Shown here: piece by piece, positions 57,069-64,000 of the stretch
Layout of the letters: the number at the start of each line of letters is the position of its first letter
Position numbering within the stretch: position 1 is the first letter of the stretch
Source: an uncultured Candidatus Saccharibacteria bacterium
GTDB taxonomy: Bacteria > Patescibacteriota > Saccharimonadia > Saccharimonadales > Saccharimonadaceae
Length of the DNA stretch: 64,000 nucleotides
Direction: 5' to 3'
NCBI GenBank assembly: GCA_937898545.1
Contig: CALEJV010000004.1
Location: forward strand, 20,188-84,187
The notes under the pieces: model-generated
Database searches by the model: none
Told to the model about the DNA's origin: nothing
The model's input: the letters and a program-made list of their open reading frames with translations, nothing else
Position numbers and translations under genes: made by a program

Positions 57069-58121
57069 ATGAAGTTTCAAAAAGGGTCGGGCGATTTCTT
57101 TGCACTCGATATCGGTACCAATGCCGTGCGGGTTTTGCAGCTGGCACCAGCTGGCGATGAGTGGGAGCTCGTGGCACATGGCTATGCGCCCGTTGACCGC
57201 CGTATTACGAGCAGCGATGCACCAGAGTCGCGCCGTCGCCTGGGCGAAGTCATTATGACTGCCGTGGGCCAGAGTGGTATCAAGACGAAGAATGTTGCGA
57301 TTGGCCTGCCATCAAATAAGACCTTTACAACAGTGGTCGATGTGCCGCAAGTCTCCGATGCCGAGCTGCGCGCCACGATGAAATACCAGATAGACCAATA
57401 TGTGCCGATGGCGGATGATGCCAAGGTAGATTGGGTGCTGCTGGGGCCATCGCTCCACGCAAGCGACCAGCAAGAGGTGCTGATTAGCAGTGTGTCTAAG
57501 GGGTATAGTGAGGATCAGCTGGAGTTTATCGAGGGCCTGGGGCTGAATGTGATTGCTATCGAGCCCGACCCAATTGCGATGGTGCGGGCCTTTGCGCCGC
57601 CTCAGCAAGCGGCAAATGGTGCCGCGGTGATGCTGATCGATATTGGTGAACTCTCGACTGACCTTGCCATTATCTACGGTGGGGCACCGCGCCTCGTTCG
57701 GACTATTCCGTCTGGTGTCAGCAGTCTCGTCAAGTCGGCAGTGCAAAACCTCAGCGTCCAGGAAGACCAAGCTCGGCAGTTCATTCTCAAGTTTGGTCTG
57801 GCGGAGGATAAGCTCGATGGGCAGGTGGTGCGTGCTATTGAGGGTGCGCTGGATAACTTTGCGAGCGAGCTTATTAAATCAATCAAATTCTTCCAGACGC
57901 GCTACGCCAGCGCCCAGGTGTCGAGTATTACACTGACGGGCTTTGGCGAGATGATTCCACATCTCAGCGAGTATGTTGCGGCCAAGGTAGAGGTTCCGAC
58001 CGCCCCTGGTAACCCCTGGCATGGTATCCATATGCCGCAGACGAGCCAAGAGCAATTGGCTAACGTCGCACCAGAGTTTGCCACAGCAGTCGGCCTAGCA
58101 AAACGGAGGAACGACGCATGA
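57069..58121 (+). CDS. pilM: Type IV pilus assembly protein PilM, 350 aa
   Basis: An actin-like cytoplasmic ATPase that anchors the pilus alignment complex through PilN. Actin-fold signatures are F-F-A-L-D-I-G-T-N-A-V-R-V (phosphate 1), V-M-L-I-D-I-G-E-L-S-T-D-L-A-I (phosphate 2) and I-T-L-T-G-F-G-E-M (adenosine). The I-G-L-P-S-N-K-T-F segment and K-Y-Q-I-D-Q-Y-V-P motif are typical of PilM. Length is usual. It is the first gene of a tightly packed operon pilM-N-O-small-B-T-C; its stop overlaps the pilN start (ATGA). Confidence 0.94.
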   Translation: MKFQKGSGDFFALDIGTNAVRVLQLAPAGDEWELVAHGYAPVDRRITSSDAPESRRRLGEVIMTAVGQSGIKTKNVAIGLPSNKTFTTVVDVPQVSDAELRATMKYQIDQYVPMADDAKVDWVLLGPSLHASDQQEVLISSVSKGYSEDQLEFIEGLGLNVIAIEPDPIAMVRAFAPPQQAANGAAVMLIDIGELSTDLAIIYGGAPRLVRTIPSGVSSLVKSAVQNLSVQEDQARQFILKFGLAEDKLDGQVVRAIEGALDNFASELIKSIKFFQTRYASAQVSSITLTGFGEMIPHLSEYVAAKVEVPTAPGNPWHGIHMPQTSQEQLANVAPEFATAVGLAKRRNDA

Positions 58122-58843
58122 TAGAGATTAACCTCATTCCTGATGTTAAGCGCGAATACCTGCATGCCCAGCGCATGCGCAATGGTGTGATATCGCTCTC
58201 CATTCTCGTGAGCATCATCGCTGGCGCAGCGGTGGCGCTGCTGGTGGTGTATGTTGGTACGCAGAGTGCCCGCGAGTGGCTGACCGACAATGAGATCAAA
58301 GACCAGTACGGCAAGATTAGTAGTGTTAAAGATGCTAACCAGATCGTCACCATCCAGAACCAACTAGCTCAGCTCTCCTCGATGCACAAAGACAAGAGTA
58401 TTGACTCGCGTATCTTCGATGTGCTCAGTGCTATTAACCCTGCTGCGCCCAATGATGTGAAGATGTCGACCGTCAGCCTCGATCCGTCTGAGACGAAGCT
58501 CTCCATTGAGGGGTCAGCCGCCAACAGCTTTGAGGCGACAGACAAACTCAAGAAAATGATCCTCAATACCAAGCTGAGCTACACCGATGGCGATAACCGT
58601 GTCCAGACCGTCAAGCTGGCCGACGATGTCACCGTGAGTGATACCAGCTATGGCGAGGACGCCAGTGGGGCTAAGGTGCTGCGCTTCAAGCTGACCTTTA
58701 CCTACCCCAAAGAGCTTCTCGCTAATAGCTCCAAGAATCTGCGCATTGAAGCCCCAACTGGTAGTACTAATGTGACCGACTCGCGCCTGCATGTGCCCGA
58801 TAGCCTCTTTACGCCCAAGGCGACCAACAAGGAGAAGAACTAG
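58118..58843 (+). CDS. pilN: PilN-like pilus assembly protein, 241 aa
   Basis: A single-pass inner-membrane protein of the alignment subcomplex. The opening M-I-E-I-N-L-I-P-D-V-K is the short cytoplasmic motif (I-N-L-L-P in other bacteria) that docks into PilM. A membrane helix follows (about residues 25-50), then a coiled-coil (about 60-90) and a ferredoxin-like domain. It overlaps pilM by 4 nt and abuts pilO. Identity rests on the N-terminal motif, topology and gene order. Confidence 0.88.
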   Translation: MIEINLIPDVKREYLHAQRMRNGVISLSILVSIIAGAAVALLVVYVGTQSAREWLTDNEIKDQYGKISSVKDANQIVTIQNQLAQLSSMHKDKSIDSRIFDVLSAINPAAPNDVKMSTVSLDPSETKLSIEGSAANSFEATDKLKKMILNTKLSYTDGDNRVQTVKLADDVTVSDTSYGEDASGAKVLRFKLTFTYPKELLANSSKNLRIEAPTGSTNVTDSRLHVPDSLFTPKATNKEKN

Positions 58844-59527
58844 ATGAGTAAGAAAGACGCCGCCATCCACAAGCGCCAACAGATCGAACAATCCAGCCGA
58901 GTGATGTTCCTCTGGGTGGCTGGAGCCTCAGTAATTGTGGGTTTCGCACTGGTGATATCGTGGTTTTTGGTGCAGCAAATTATCTTTAAAGAGCGGGTGC
59001 TTGGCGAGAAAAATAACACTGCTGCCGTACTCAAGAACAACAACGACGCAGTCGAGAAGCTACGTGGCGAGCTGAAGGTACTGGAGACCAACTCACACCT
59101 CAATGCCAGCCGCATCAACAATGATGAGAAGGCGCTCCAGGTGGTGCTTGATGCTCTGCCGGCGGAGGATAATGCGCTCGCGTTGGGTGCTTCGCTCCAG
59201 TCTAAGCTGGTCAATGGTGTGGCAGGAGTGTCACTCGATTCGCTTAATATCGACCAAACGGACGACAGCGAGTCATCAAATAGCACTGGTGCAGCCGCTA
59301 GTAATGGCAACTTGCAGTCCATTCACTTCACCATGGAAGTATCGGCCAGTAACCCCAACGCTCTGCGTGAGCTTTTGCAGCGCTTCGAGCGCTCCATCCG
59401 CGTGATCGAGATTGACCGCATGACCATTGAGCGGACCGACAGCAAAGTCGCCATGAAGATCTCGGCTCATGCCTACTACTCACCAGCCAAAACCATCGAG
59501 CTAAAGAAAAAGGACATCAAACCATGA
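58844..59527 (+). CDS. pilO: PilO-like pilus assembly protein, 227 aa
   Basis: Pairs with PilN in the alignment subcomplex. A basic cytoplasmic start (M-S-K-K-D-A-A-I-H-K-R-Q-Q), one membrane helix (about residues 21-46), a coiled-coil (about 48-95) and a C-terminal ferredoxin-like domain (about 145-220: I-H-F-T-M-E-V-S-A, V-A-M-K-I-S-A-H-A-Y-Y). A Ser/Asn/Thr-rich loop lies in between. It starts directly after the pilN stop and overlaps the next gene by 4 nt. Assignment is from topology and order rather than from strong sequence motifs. Confidence 0.82.
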   Translation: MSKKDAAIHKRQQIEQSSRVMFLWVAGASVIVGFALVISWFLVQQIIFKERVLGEKNNTAAVLKNNNDAVEKLRGELKVLETNSHLNASRINNDEKALQVVLDALPAEDNALALGASLQSKLVNGVAGVSLDSLNIDQTDDSESSNSTGAAASNGNLQSIHFTMEVSASNPNALRELLQRFERSIRVIEIDRMTIERTDSKVAMKISAHAYYSPAKTIELKKKDIKP

Positions 59528-59754
59528 AGAAGACCGACATCGCAATGATTATCTTGATCGCTAGTATATCAGTAGTGGTGGCGTTTTTTGTGGCCAGTAG
59601 CATTCCATTCTTGCAAATGCCACAGCGTGGCACCAAGGTAGAGACAGTCGAGAAGCTCTCGGATACGATTGATGAGCCAGACAGTGCAGTGTTTAACAAG
59701 GAGGCGATCAACCCAGCGGTCGAGACGATCATTGGGCAATCGCAGCAGAAATAA
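59524..59754 (+). CDS. Small single-pass protein in the pilus operon, 76 aa
   Basis: A membrane helix at about residues 6-28 (I-A-M-I-I-L-I-A-S-I-S-V-V-V-A-F-F-V-A) is followed by an acidic outer tail of about 48 residues. It overlaps pilO by 4 nt. It occupies the position where diderm bacteria have the PilP lipoprotein, but it lacks a lipobox and PilP's beta domain. It is probably a lineage-specific partner of PilN/PilO. Confidence 0.78.
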   Translation: MKKTDIAMIILIASISVVVAFFVASSIPFLQMPQRGTKVETVEKLSDTIDEPDSAVFNKEAINPAVETIIGQSQQK

Positions 59755-59766
59755 CAGAGGTAGCGT

Positions 59767-61530
59767 GTGGCACTGATGACAAGTGATATGCAAGAAAAAC
59801 TCACCACACTCCTCGTTGACGAAGGGCTGATCACGCGCCAGCGCCTTGATGATGCCACCAAGCTGGCCCGCGAGAGTGGCCGGCCACTATTGACTGTGCT
59901 AACTGATGAATCGGCGATCGATAATGAGCTGCTGACCCGGGCGATTGCCCATGTGTCTGGTGTGCCGTATGTCAATCTCACCAATACGATTGTCGACCAA
60001 GACATCCTCACGCTTTTGCCATCGGATATTGCCGAGCGTTTCATGGCGGTACCACTAGCCGAGGTGCAGAACCGCTTGGCGGTGGCGATGATTGATGCCA
60101 ACAACGTCCAGGCGGTCGATTACCTTGCCAACCGCGTCCAGCGCCCACTCAAGGTCTTTATGGCGTCGGAGGCTGGAGTGCGCCATGTGCTCGAGCAGTA
60201 CCGCACCGACCTCAGTAGTGTGAACGTGGCAGCCCAAGTGTCGCAGGCCGAGGCAGCCGCTGAAGCGCGGGGCGATATCAAGACGATCGTCCAAGATTCG
60301 CCGATTAGCCGCGCCCTCAGCACTATTCTCGAATACGCCGTAAAGAGCCGCGCCAGCGATATCCACATCGAGCCGCTCGAGAAGTCGCTCAAGATCCGCT
60401 GCCGCGTCGATGGTGTGCTGCGCGAAGTTATGCAATTACCTAAGAGTATTGAGCCAGCACTGGTAAGCCGGATCAAGATCCTGTCTGAGCTGAAGATCGA
60501 TGAGCACCGCATCCCGCAGGATGGGCAATTTGCCGTCAAGGTGGCAGATAAGGAAGTTGACCTCCGTATTGCCATTAGCCCAGTGGTGTGGGGTGAGCAG
60601 GTAGTGATCCGTCTGCTGGATAAGACTGGCACATCCTTCGAGCTCGAGCAGATGGGCTATGCTGGGCGCGCCCTCCGGCTCATTCGCCAGGGGATCCACC
60701 GCCCCAACGGGATGATCCTCACCAGTGGCCCGACCGGTAGTGGTAAGTCGACCAGCCTCTATGCACTGATCAAAGAAATCAAGGACGATACCATTAACAT
60801 CGTCACACTGGAAGACCCGGTGGAGTACAAAATGGAGGGAGTCAACCAGATCCAGGTTAATAGTGACGTTGGCCTTACCTTTGCTAATGGTCTACGCAGT
60901 ATTCTCCGTCAAGACCCTGATGTGGTGATGGTGGGGGAGATCCGCGACAACGAAACGGCCAACCTCGCCGTCCAGGCAGCACTGACGGGCCACCTTGTCT
61001 TTAGTACGCTCCACACCAACTCGGCAGCGGGGGTGCTGCCGCGCTTGCTCGATATGCATATCGAGCCATTCCTCATCGCTAGCACCGTTAATACCATCAT
61101 TGGCCAGCGTCTGGTACGCCGGATTGGGCCGCAGCACGAGAATTATTGGTCGAACCCGCTCGAGACAGAGATGATCCTCAGCACTGTCGGGCATCTCTTG
61201 CCCAAGACCAAGGCAGAGGCAGCCAAAATCTCGGCCGACCTTGGCTATACCGACTTGCCGCTAGCTGGCCAAAAATCCTACCGCTTAGTACGTGGGCGCG
61301 ATACCGCCAACACGCCACGGGGCTACAGTGGCCGAGCCGGACTCTTTGAGGTGATGGAAGTGACAGAGGAGATCCAGCAGCTCATTACCGCCCGAGCGTC
61401 GAGTACCGAGATCCAGAAGAAGGCCATCGAGCAAGGGATGATCACGATGCGCCAAGATGGCTACCTCAAGGCGCTGCAAGGGATTACCACCCTGGAGGAA
61501 GTCAACCGTGTCACATCAGACATAGCATAA
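59767..61530 (+). CDS. pilB: Pilus extension ATPase PilB (GspE family), 587 aa
   Basis: A hexameric ATPase that powers pilin polymerisation. An N-terminal MshEN/GspE-N domain (about residues 1-150, L-L-V-D-E-G-L-I-T-R-Q-R-L-D-D-A) is followed by the motor domain with Walker A G-P-T-G-S-G-K-S-T (about 320-328), the Asp box, Walker B V-V-M-V-G-E-I-R-D and the His box L-T-G-H-L-V-F-S-T-L-H-T. The tetracysteine zinc module usual in PilB/GspE is absent: the protein has a single Cys, and the G-C-x-x-C site reads G-R-D-T-A-N. GTG 59767 with GAGG at 5 nt is preferred over ATG 59776. Confidence 0.95.
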   Translation: MALMTSDMQEKLTTLLVDEGLITRQRLDDATKLARESGRPLLTVLTDESAIDNELLTRAIAHVSGVPYVNLTNTIVDQDILTLLPSDIAERFMAVPLAEVQNRLAVAMIDANNVQAVDYLANRVQRPLKVFMASEAGVRHVLEQYRTDLSSVNVAAQVSQAEAAAEARGDIKTIVQDSPISRALSTILEYAVKSRASDIHIEPLEKSLKIRCRVDGVLREVMQLPKSIEPALVSRIKILSELKIDEHRIPQDGQFAVKVADKEVDLRIAISPVVWGEQVVIRLLDKTGTSFELEQMGYAGRALRLIRQGIHRPNGMILTSGPTGSGKSTSLYALIKEIKDDTINIVTLEDPVEYKMEGVNQIQVNSDVGLTFANGLRSILRQDPDVVMVGEIRDNETANLAVQAALTGHLVFSTLHTNSAAGVLPRLLDMHIEPFLIASTVNTIIGQRLVRRIGPQHENYWSNPLETEMILSTVGHLLPKTKAEAAKISADLGYTDLPLAGQKSYRLVRGRDTANTPRGYSGRAGLFEVMEVTEEIQQLITARASSTEIQKKAIEQGMITMRQDGYLKALQGITTLEEVNRVTSDIA

Positions 61531-61550
61531 GAAAGGAACCAACAACAACC

Positions 61551-62621
61551 ATGGAAAATAGAGAATTACGCATAGAAGTCCTGCTCGAGGATGTGGTGCG
61601 CCGCCGCGCCTCAGACTTGCACATTCAGGTGGGGCTGCCCCCCATGCTGCGCATCGATGGCGCGCTGACCCCTGTGGCGGGCTTTGGCCCACTGGACGAA
61701 GCACAGGTGGAGCAGCTCGTCTTTGCCATTCTCGACCAAGACCAGCAGCAGGTGCTGATGAAGGATAAAGAGTTTGACTTTAGCTTTGCCTTTGGTAATC
61801 TTGGGCGCTTCCGGGTTAATGCCTTTCATGAGCGGGGCAACTTGGCGGCCGCGCTGCGCTTGATCCCGAACGAAATCAAGTCTGTGACTGAGCTCGGTAT
61901 GCCGCCCGTCGTCATGACCTTCGCCGACTTCCCGCGCGGCCTGGTGCTGGTGACGGGGCCAACTGGTAGTGGTAAGTCGACCACACTGGCTGCTTTGATC
62001 GATAAGATCAACACTGAGAAGTCGCACCATATCATCACCATCGAAGATCCGATCGAGTTTACTCACAAGAGTAAGCGCTCGGTGGTCGTGCAGCGCGAAG
62101 TGCACTATGATACCTACTCCTTTAGCGCTGCGCTGCGCTCCAGTCTACGCCAAGATCCAGATGTCGTGCTGATTGGTGAGATGCGCGATCTCGAGACGAT
62201 TAGTGCTGCCATCACTATTGCTGAGACAGGCCACTTGGTGTTTGCTACCTTGCACACCAACAGTGCAGCGCAGAGTATCGACCGCATGATCGACGTCTTC
62301 CCGCCGCACCAGCAGCCGCAGATTCGGGCTCAGCTGGCTAATATCTTGATGGCAATCTGTAGCCAGCGCCTCGTGCCAGCCATCGGTGGTGGGCGAGTAG
62401 TGGCCGCTGAGGTCTTGGTAGCCAACCCAGCGGTGCGTAACGTCATCCGTGAGGGCAAGAGTCACCAGCTTGATGCCATCATCCAGACTGGAGCAGACCA
62501 AGGTATGCAGACGATGGATCGCACACTGGTGAGCCTGGTTCAGAGCGGCACTGTGACATATGATAGCGCCCGCGAGTTTGCGGTTGACCTCACCGAATTC
62601 GAGCGCTTAATGAGAGGATAA
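61551..62621 (+). CDS. pilT: Pilus retraction ATPase PilT, 356 aa
   Basis: A hexameric ATPase that depolymerises the pilus and so pulls the cell toward its target. It has an N-terminal PAS-like domain (R-R-A-S-D-L-H-I-Q-V-G-L-P-P-M-L-R-I-D-G), Walker A G-P-T-G-S-G-K-S-T (about 138), Walker B V-V-L-I-G-E-M-R-D-L-E-T, the His box E-T-G-H-L-V-F-A-T-L-H-T, and the C-terminal V-R-N-V-I-R-E-G-K segment equivalent to the A-I-R-N-L-I-R-E retraction motif. AAAGGA precedes ATG 61551. Its presence predicts retractile twitching-type pili rather than only a static fibre. Confidence 0.96.
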   Translation: MENRELRIEVLLEDVVRRRASDLHIQVGLPPMLRIDGALTPVAGFGPLDEAQVEQLVFAILDQDQQQVLMKDKEFDFSFAFGNLGRFRVNAFHERGNLAAALRLIPNEIKSVTELGMPPVVMTFADFPRGLVLVTGPTGSGKSTTLAALIDKINTEKSHHIITIEDPIEFTHKSKRSVVVQREVHYDTYSFSAALRSSLRQDPDVVLIGEMRDLETISAAITIAETGHLVFATLHTNSAAQSIDRMIDVFPPHQQPQIRAQLANILMAICSQRLVPAIGGGRVVAAEVLVANPAVRNVIREGKSHQLDAIIQTGADQGMQTMDRTLVSLVQSGTVTYDSAREFAVDLTEFERLMRG

Positions 62622-62624
62622 TCA

Positions 62625-63833
62625 ATGCGAAAGTTCAACTACGAAGCACGCGACAAAGCGACCGACACCATCATCAAATCTATCGTCCAGGCCGAGTCTG
62701 AGATGGCAGCGGCACGCGTTTTGACTGAGCAAGGCTTCGTTCCTCTCGATATCAAAGAAGTCGATGAGAGTGGTGGGCTCTTTGGTAGCCTGACGCGTCG
62801 TGTGACAACCAAAGACAAAGTGGTCTTTACTCGTCAGCTCGCAACACTAATCGGTGCGGGGCTACCTCTGTCGCAGAGCCTTCGTACGGTGCTTGAGCAG
62901 ACAGAGAACAAGAAGTTACAAGAGATTATCCAAGAAATCATTGCCGATGTTGAGGGTGGTCGGCAGCTATCGGACTCCTTTGGTAAACATCCCGAGATCT
63001 TCGACAAAATCTACCTCTCGCTCGTGACTGCAGGTGAGGCCTCTGGTACGCTCGATCAAGCGCTCAAGCGGGTTGCCTCCCAGCAGGAAAAGGATGCCGC
63101 CATGGTGAGCAAGATTCGCGGTGCCATGACGTATCCAGCCATTGTCCTGGCGGTGATCATGGGAGTGATGCTCTTTATGTTGCTCGTGGTGGTGCCACAG
63201 GTTGAGAAGCTATATAGCGATATGCACAAGACGCTGCCATTCCTCACTGCGGCACTAATCGCTGTGGCGAAGTTTACTGCGACCTTCTGGTGGGCGGAGC
63301 TGATTTTGCTGGTGGGTGCTATCTACTTCATTCGCCAATATGCCAAGACGGGGCCTGGCACGCGCGCTTTCGACACGCTTAAGCTTAATATGCCCTTCGT
63401 CGGCAGTATGTTTCGCAAGCTTTACATGGCGCGCTTTACCCGTACTGGCCAGACGCTGCTTGCGACCGGTGTGCCTATGCTCGATATGCTCGACATTACC
63501 GCGACAGGGGTCAATAATACGATTATCGAGGCTTCTATTCGCCGGACTGCCGAGAAGGTTAAGGGTGGGCGAGCGCTGTCTGTCTCGCTGAGCCGTGAAG
63601 ATTATATTTTGCCAATGGTGCCGCAGATGATCAAGATTGGTGAGCAGTCGGGTAAGATTGACGAAATGATGGGTAAGACTGCCCAAGTCTACGAAGACGA
63701 GCTAGACGAAGAGATCCGCAACATCTCCACCGCCATTGAACCTGTGCTGATGGTCGTCCTCGCCATCGTGGCTGGCGGTATGGTGGCGGCCATTCTCTTC
63801 CCGATATATAGCTTGGTAGGGCAGCTGACGTAG
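62625..63833 (+). CDS. pilC: Pilus inner-membrane platform protein PilC (GspF family), 402 aa
   Basis: The polytopic platform on which PilB and PilT act. It consists of two GspF domains (about residues 65-190 and 268-395) with R-Q-L-A-T-L-I-G-A-G-L-P-L-S-Q-S-L and R-T-G-Q-T-L-L-A-T-G-V-P-M-L-D-M-L as the paired helical motifs, and membrane helices near 170-192, 205-235 and 370-395. Length is typical. GAGAGGA lies 6-9 nt before ATG 62625, 3 nt after pilT. Pilin and prepilin-peptidase genes are not in the window and may lie beyond the repeat that follows. Confidence 0.95.
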   Translation: MRKFNYEARDKATDTIIKSIVQAESEMAAARVLTEQGFVPLDIKEVDESGGLFGSLTRRVTTKDKVVFTRQLATLIGAGLPLSQSLRTVLEQTENKKLQEIIQEIIADVEGGRQLSDSFGKHPEIFDKIYLSLVTAGEASGTLDQALKRVASQQEKDAAMVSKIRGAMTYPAIVLAVIMGVMLFMLLVVVPQVEKLYSDMHKTLPFLTAALIAVAKFTATFWWAELILLVGAIYFIRQYAKTGPGTRAFDTLKLNMPFVGSMFRKLYMARFTRTGQTLLATGVPMLDMLDITATGVNNTIIEASIRRTAEKVKGGRALSVSLSREDYILPMVPQMIKIGEQSGKIDEMMGKTAQVYEDELDEEIRNISTAIEPVLMVVLAIVAGGMVAAILFPIYSLVGQLT

Positions 63834-63883
63834 TGCTTGCAGCCAGAATATTGAATGCTTTGTTTTCTCTGTGCTAGCGCTCC

Positions 63884-64000
63884 CTCCCACACTTCATCCG
63901 ATGGAGTGTGAAAACCGGTCGTAATGACCGGTTTTCAGCCCAACGCAAGAGGTCGACATCCAGCGAATGTCGACCCTTATAGTGTTCCGGAGGAGGGAGT
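63884..64000 (-). repeat. Miniature inverted-repeat-like element, copy B (cut by window end)
   Basis: The reverse complement of this stretch matches copy A (54168-54309) almost throughout, including the outer ACTCCCTCCTC, both hairpins and the CACACTCCATCGGATGAAGTG block. The ACCGGTC hairpin lies at 63911-63935. In the other hairpin the loop and upper stem differ from copy A but still pair (GGTCGACAT/ATGTCGACC). It follows pilC and may also act as its terminator. Confidence 0.8.

Overview
The window looks like a chromosome segment of a Candidate Phyla Radiation bacterium, most likely a Candidatus Saccharibacteria (TM7) relative. The grounds are compact moderately GC-rich genes, a pilM-N-O-B-T-C type IV pilus locus without an outer-membrane secretin gene in view, a Spherulin-4-like surface protein, many unrecognised secreted or membrane proteins, and almost no biosynthetic genes. 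TGA is used as an ordinary stop codon, which argues against the recoded Gracilibacteria/SR1 lineages. No tRNA, rRNA, tmRNA or CRISPR array was seen. Most genes lie on the + strand.

Layout. 0-0.55 kb: the 3' end of polA. 0.6-4.3 kb: three unrecognised proteins around a 1 kb gene-free stretch that contains a 290-nt tract without any G on the + strand and a 32-bp perfect palindrome. 4.5-11.7 kb: HAD phosphatase, membrane protein, mutM, holA, membrane protein, rpsT, a DHH-family protein with a lost active site, truB and an aldose 1-epimerase-like protein. 11.8-18.3 kb: rpsO, a GNAT acetyltransferase and a Spherulin-4-like cell-surface protein among unrecognised genes. 18.4-31.2 kb: pnp, a frameshifted membrane protein, a PadR/ABC exporter operon, a family-4-like uracil-DNA glycosylase, an Rrf2/YhgE-Pip operon and a secreted protein. 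31.3-42 kb: RNase J, a 53-residue membrane/coiled-coil protein, an A+T-rich Panacea-type toxin-antitoxin-like pair, ftsK, an unrecognised protein, pheA and an MFS transporter. 42.3-49.4 kb: rpsL-rpsG, an unrecognised protein, then rpsF-ssb-rpsR-efp, which is bracketed by two long A+T-rich gene deserts sharing a repeated TGCAAAA motif. 51-64 kb: tlyA, a CPBP protease, ychF, a large secreted protein and the type IV pilus operon, with inverted copies of a miniature repeat on either side of the last block.

How the genes fit together. The order DHH protein, truB, rpsO, pnp is a broken-up remnant of the widespread nusA-infB-rbfA-nrnA-truB-ribF-rpsO-pnp cluster. PNPase, RNase J and the catalytically dead DHH protein are RNA-decay relatives. 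mutM, the uracil-DNA glycosylase, polA and holA serve DNA replication and repair. The pilus operon, the 804-residue secreted protein and the Spherulin-4-like protein are probably the contact machinery of an episymbiont (inference).

The strongest cross-cutting signal is promoter architecture. At least a dozen genes have a TATAAT-like box, often as extended TGC-TATAAT, ending only 6-9 nt before the start codon and have no Shine-Dalgarno sequence, so they should give leaderless mRNAs. Other genes carry strong AAGGAG sites, so two initiation modes appear to coexist. Several enzymes have lost family-typical residues: DHH to DAP in the NrnA-like protein, three of four Fe-S cysteines in the uracil-DNA glycosylase, the Zn cysteines of PilB, and the EF-P tip lysine (here arginine).
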